Assembly (NCBI GenBank): GCA_946480825.1
Contig: CAMLLG010000006.1
Location: 15,883-79,882, forward strand
Direction: 5' to 3'
DNA: 64,000 nt
Source of the DNA: an uncultured Lysobacteraceae bacterium
GTDB lineage: Bacteria > Pseudomonadota > Gammaproteobacteria > Xanthomonadales > Xanthomonadaceae
The notes under the pieces: model-generated
What the model was told of the DNA's origin: nothing
The model's input: the letters and a program-made list of their open reading frames with translations, nothing else
Database searches by the model: none
Shown here: one piece after another, positions 61,197-64,000 of the stretch
How positions within the stretch are numbered: position 1 is the stretch's first letter
Layout of the letters: every line of letters begins with the position of its first letter
Position numbers and translations under genes: made by a program

Positions 61197-62144
61197 TCAG
61201 ATTCTAGTTTGACGCAGAAAATGGCCGGTGACCACGCCGGCACCCAGCCAGCCCAGCGCCGCGGCCGCGGCCAGCACCGCCAGCGCCGGCAGCGGATCGA
61301 CGCCGGCGAAGGCGAACCGGCTGCCGTAGCTGTCGGCCAATGCGCGCAGCGGCGCGCGCAGCGCCAGCTCGGCCGCGGTCAGCAGCGCCAGCGCCAGCGC
61401 GCCGGCCACCAAGCCGTAGGCGGCGCCGAGATACAGGAACGGCCGGCGGATGAAACCATCGGTCGCGCCCAGCGACTGCAGCACCGCGATTTCCTCCCGC
61501 CGCGACTGGATGTCCAGGCGTACGGTGTTGCCGACCACCAGCAGTGCGCCGAGACCCAGCAGCGCCGCCAGCACCCAGACCGCGCGTTCGCCGAAGCCCA
61601 GCCAGCGGTCCAGGCGCTCGCGCCAGACGGCATCGTGCTGCACGACATCGGCCTCGGGCAGGGCCTGCAGGGCGGCGAGCAGGGCGCGCTCGTCGCCGCG
61701 CGGGCGCACGATCAGCACGCTCGGCAGCGGGTTGCCGCCGACCGCGTCGATCGCCTCGGCATACGGCCGCGCGCCGTCGCCCTGTTGCAGGCTGGCGAGG
61801 CCTTCGTCCGGGCTGCGGACCGCCACCTCGGCCACGTCGCCGCGCGCGCGCAGCGTCGCCGCCAGCGCGCGGGCGCGTTCGACCGGAATCTCGGGCTTGA
61901 GGAACAGCGACGCCTCGCGCGCCCGCTCCACCGTGCCGCCCAGCCGGGCGACGTTGTCCAGCACCAGCGCCAGGCCCAGCGGCAGCGACAGCGCCACCGC
62001 CATCACCCCGACGGTCAGCAGCGTGGCCCACGGTTTGCGCAGCATGCGGCCGAGGCTGGCGACGAGGCTGTGCAGGTGATGATCGAACCACGCGGCGATG
62101 CGCGAGCGCGGTTTTGCGGCGGATGCGGCGGCGGGCTTAGCCAT
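61197..62144 (-). CDS. ftsX: Cell-division protein FtsX
   Basis: 315 residues. Four transmembrane helices (about 40-62, 190-215, 240-262, 285-305) with an extracytoplasmic loop after the first, as in FtsX. V-R-L-D-I-Q-S-R-R-E-E-I-A-V-L-Q-S-L-G-A-T is the conserved cytoplasmic loop that contacts FtsE. It pairs with FtsE in an ABC-type complex that controls septal peptidoglycan hydrolases. The start overlaps ftsE by 8 bases. Confidence 0.95.
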   Translation of the reverse strand: MAKPAAASAAKPRSRIAAWFDHHLHSLVASLGRMLRKPWATLLTVGVMAVALSLPLGLALVLDNVARLGGTVERAREASLFLKPEIPVERARALAATLRARGDVAEVAVRSPDEGLASLQQGDGARPYAEAIDAVGGNPLPSVLIVRPRGDERALLAALQALPEADVVQHDAVWRERLDRWLGFGERAVWVLAALLGLGALLVVGNTVRLDIQSRREEIAVLQSLGATDGFIRRPFLYLGAAYGLVAGALALALLTAAELALRAPLRALADSYGSRFAFAGVDPLPALAVLAAAAALGWLGAGVVTGHFLRQTRI

Positions 62145-62826
62145 CGGCCAGTTCCTCCGGCGAGATGTCGTCGACGAGCCGGCCGTGATCCAGCACCAGC
62201 ACCCGCTTCTTCATGCGCTTGACCAGGCCGAGGTCGTGACTGGCGACCAGCACGCTGGTGCCGCGCTCGTGGAGGCCCGCGAACAGGGCCATGATCTCGG
62301 CCGACAGGGTGGGATCGAGATTGCCGGTGGGCTCGTCCGCCACCAGCAGTTGCGGCTCGCCCACGAGCGCGCGGGCGATGCCCACCCGCTGCTGCTCGCC
62401 GGCCGACAACTGGGTCGGCAGGGCCTCGGCGCGTGCGCCCAGGCTCACCCGGTCCAGCACGCTGCGCACGCGTTTGCGGATGTCGTCGCGACGCAACCCG
62501 CGCAGCTGCAGCGGCAGCGCCACGTTCTCGGCCACGCTGCGGTCGGTCAGCAGGCGGTGATCCTGATAGACCACGCCGACCTCGCGCCGGTGCATCGCGA
62601 CGCCGCGCCCGGCGACGTTGCGCAGATTGCGCTCGCCGAACAGCACCGCGCCGCGCGTCGGGCGCTCGGAGAGATGGATCAGCCTGAGCAGCGTGCTCTT
62701 GCCGGCGCCGGAGTGCCCGGTGACGAACAGCATCTCGCCGCGATTCACCGCGAAGCTCAGATCGGTCAGGGCCACGTGCCCGCCGGGATATTGCTTGCTG
62801 ACGTTGTCGAAGCGGAGGACGGTCAT
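62137..62826 (-). CDS. ftsE: Cell-division ATP-binding protein FtsE
   Basis: 229 residues. Walker A G-H-S-G-A-G-K-S-T, signature L-S-A-G-E-Q-Q-R-V-G, Walker B L-L-V-A-D-E-P-T-G-N-L-D, all intact. It is the cytoplasmic ATPase of the FtsEX complex. Its V-I-Y/V-V-Y-Q-D-H-R-L-L segment is typical of FtsE. ftsE then ftsX is the standard gene order. Confidence 0.97.
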   Translation of the reverse strand: MTVLRFDNVSKQYPGGHVALTDLSFAVNRGEMLFVTGHSGAGKSTLLRLIHLSERPTRGAVLFGERNLRNVAGRGVAMHRREVGVVYQDHRLLTDRSVAENVALPLQLRGLRRDDIRKRVRSVLDRVSLGARAEALPTQLSAGEQQRVGIARALVGEPQLLVADEPTGNLDPTLSAEIMALFAGLHERGTSVLVASHDLGLVKRMKKRVLVLDHGRLVDDISPEELADG

Positions 62827-62866
62827 GGGGCAAGTATCGCAGAAGCCCCATCGCGTACGGATGCTT

Positions 62867-63175
62867 TCAGCGCAGTAAGAAATACGCCGCGACGCCCACC
62901 GCGACCCAGAAGAGGAAGCCGAGGAACATCGTCATCTCGTCGTCGATGACGATGCCGCCGTGCGTTCCGCGATGGAAGCCGTGCCAGCGCGGGCGCGTGC
63001 GCCGGGCGCGGCTCATGCCCTTGATGCGCGTGCCCTCGATGCGGACGTCTTCGATACGGATCAGGCCGAACGACAAGATCGGCACCACGATCCGCCCGGT
63101 CCAATAACCGAAGATCTGCAGCAGCAATTCGAGCAGCGGCTGCAGGATCCATTCGGAGAGGATGGACCCGGGCAT
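62867..63175 (-). CDS. Small membrane protein of unknown function
   Basis: 102 residues. A hydrophobic N-terminal part (W-I-L-Q-P-L-L-E-L-L-L-Q-I-F then R-I-V-V-P-I-L-S-F-G) and a C-terminal helix (M-F-L-G-F-L-F-W-V-A-V-G-V-A-A-Y-F-L-L) flank a basic cytoplasmic loop with R-I-E-D-V-R-I-E-G-T-R-I-K-G and several His. It lies between rhlB and ftsE on the same strand. Not recognised. Confidence 0.72.
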   Translation of the reverse strand: MPGSILSEWILQPLLELLLQIFGYWTGRIVVPILSFGLIRIEDVRIEGTRIKGMSRARRTRPRWHGFHRGTHGGIVIDDEMTMFLGFLFWVAVGVAAYFLLR

Positions 63176-63185
63176 CGCCGCGCTC

Positions 63186-64000
63186 TCAGTGCTGCGAACG
63201 CGGCGGCTTGGTGACCAGCGACCTGAGCTTGTTGCCGATCCGCGAGAACAGCGAAGGCTTGCCGTCGCCGCCCGCCTTCACCGCGACCGGCGCGGGCGTT
63301 TCCAGCGCGCGCACGGCCTGGCTGACCGGGTTGACGCCTGCGCCCTCGGCGCCGCCGTCGATGCGCTTACCGCCGCGACGGCGACGACGCTTGCGCTGGC
63401 TGCGTTCGCCTTCGACCGCCGCCGTTGCGGCGACGGCCGGAATCGCGTCGGGCGCGATGGCAGGCGTCGGTGCCTCGCGCGGCGGACGCGGTGTCCGTTC
63501 GCGACGCTCGCCGCCGCCGGCACTGCCGCCGCTGCGCGGGCCGGAACGCTCGCTGCTGCGGCCGCGGCCGCCGGGGCCACCGCTGCCGCTACGACTGCCG
63601 CCGCCGCGTCCGCCGCCGCGCTTGGCGTCGTCGGCCGCGCGGGCTTCGCGCGCTTCGCGGAAGATGGTGGTCAGACTGTCGTCGCTGTCGCCGTCCTCGC
63701 CTTCGACCGCGGCCGGACGCGCGCGCTCGGGGCGCGGCAGCGCGGTCATCAGTTCGCGGGTCACCGGCTCGGACGGGATTTTCTGTTCGATGTAGGCCTC
63801 GATGTCGGGCAGCGACATCGCGTAGCGCTCGCAGGCGAAGCTGATGGCGTCGCCTTCCGCGCCCAGTCGCGCGGTGCGGCCGATGCGGTGGACATAGTCC
63901 TCGGCGTCGAACGGCAGGTCGTAGTTGTAGACGTGGCTGACGCCATCGATGTGCAGGCCGCGCGCGGCCACGTCGGTGGCCACCAGCAGTTCCAGCTGGC
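63186..64000 (-). CDS. rhlB: ATP-dependent RNA helicase RhlB, 3' part
   Basis: The frame enters from beyond the window end (…[14 protein letters not shown]) and gives about 270 C-terminal residues. A-T-D-V-A-A-R-G-L and H-R-I-G-R-T-A-R are helicase motifs V and VI. The following [10 protein letters not shown] and [10 protein letters not shown] are typical of RhlB in Xanthomonadales. A long tail rich in Gly, Arg and Ser follows, with an [10 protein letters not shown] stretch likely to bind RNA. RhlB unwinds RNA for the degradosome. Confidence 0.92.
   Translation of the reverse strand, partial: QLELLVATDVAARGLHIDGVSHVYNYDLPFDAEDYVHRIGRTARLGAEGDAISFACERYAMSLPDIEAYIEQKIPSEPVTRELMTALPRPERARPAAVEGEDGDSDDSLTTIFREAREARAADDAKRGGGRGGGSRSGSGGPGGRGRSSERSGPRSGGSAGGGERRERTPRPPREAPTPAIAPDAIPAVAATAAVEGERSQRKRRRRRGGKRIDGGAEGAGVNPVSQAVRALETPAPVAVKAGGDGKPSLFSRIGNKLRSLVTKPPRSQH

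Noticed and set aside
63208..63795. Plus-strand frame opposite the RhlB tail
   Set aside because: Low-complexity Ser/Pro/Arg antisense of the Gly/Arg-rich tail.

Overview
The window is GC-rich (roughly two thirds G+C) with long antisense shadow frames. It reads as a chromosomal piece of a gammaproteobacterium of the Xanthomonadales (Lysobacter/Luteimonas-like). Supporting signs are a RhlB of the Xanthomonas type, a complete zwf-pgl-edd-glk-eda block, a carbohydrate TonB-dependent receptor, a RAYT-type transposase with short dispersed repeats, and an ECF43-like sigma factor paired with a Ser/Thr kinase. No plasmid, phage or CRISPR hallmarks were seen.

Layout. 1-3.5 kb: end of an unknown gene, a decayed duplicate of a lipoprotein 5' region, GGGACACCCAC repeats, a RAYT transposase and a patatin-like lipoprotein. 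3.5-17.2 kb: a minus-strand, tightly coupled five-gene operon of very large proteins without a recognised pathway. It encodes a PD-(D/E)XK-like protein, a DUF6603-like protein and three proteins of 915, 1478 and 527 aa; it is the best candidate here for an undescribed system. 17.4-19.4 kb: htpG with a sigma32-type promoter and a terminator. 19.6-26.3 kb: a complete Wadjet type I anti-plasmid system (jetABCD). 26.6-33.2 kb: ECF sigma factor, a 34-codon linker ORF, a Ser/Thr kinase with helical repeats, then OmpA-like and exported proteins. 33.5-38.0 kb: a LysR regulator divergent from a run of small enzymes (two SnoaL-fold proteins, isochorismatase-like hydrolase, RidA, a frameshifted alpha/beta hydrolase). 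38.3-39.4 kb: tRNA-Arg(CCG), ubiA and a REP-like hairpin. 39.4-45.1 kb: exported GH13 amylase divergent from a TonB-dependent receptor. 45.2-51.2 kb: accessory genes (YHYH/excalibur protein, tyrosinase coupled to a DUF2182 membrane protein, small unknowns, a lipoprotein pair) with a duplicated promoter module. 51.4-58.9 kb: Entner-Doudoroff operon and an SSS-family sugar symporter. 59-64 kb: ung, a small exported protein, a double receiver protein, ftsX, ftsE, a small membrane protein and the 3' part of rhlB.

How the parts fit. The TonB receptor, amylase, sugar symporter and Entner-Doudoroff operon form a plausible glucan-to-pyruvate route. Three near-identical candidate operators (TGnATnCGTnTGCAG) lie in front of exactly these units, suggesting one LacI/GalR-type regulator outside the window. 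The sigma/kinase pair lacks the usual acidic patch in sigma region 2.2 and has threonines there, as expected for a sigma factor switched on by phosphorylation. ATGA or GTGA overlaps are used very widely for translational coupling, including two cases where a mini-ORF relays between genes.
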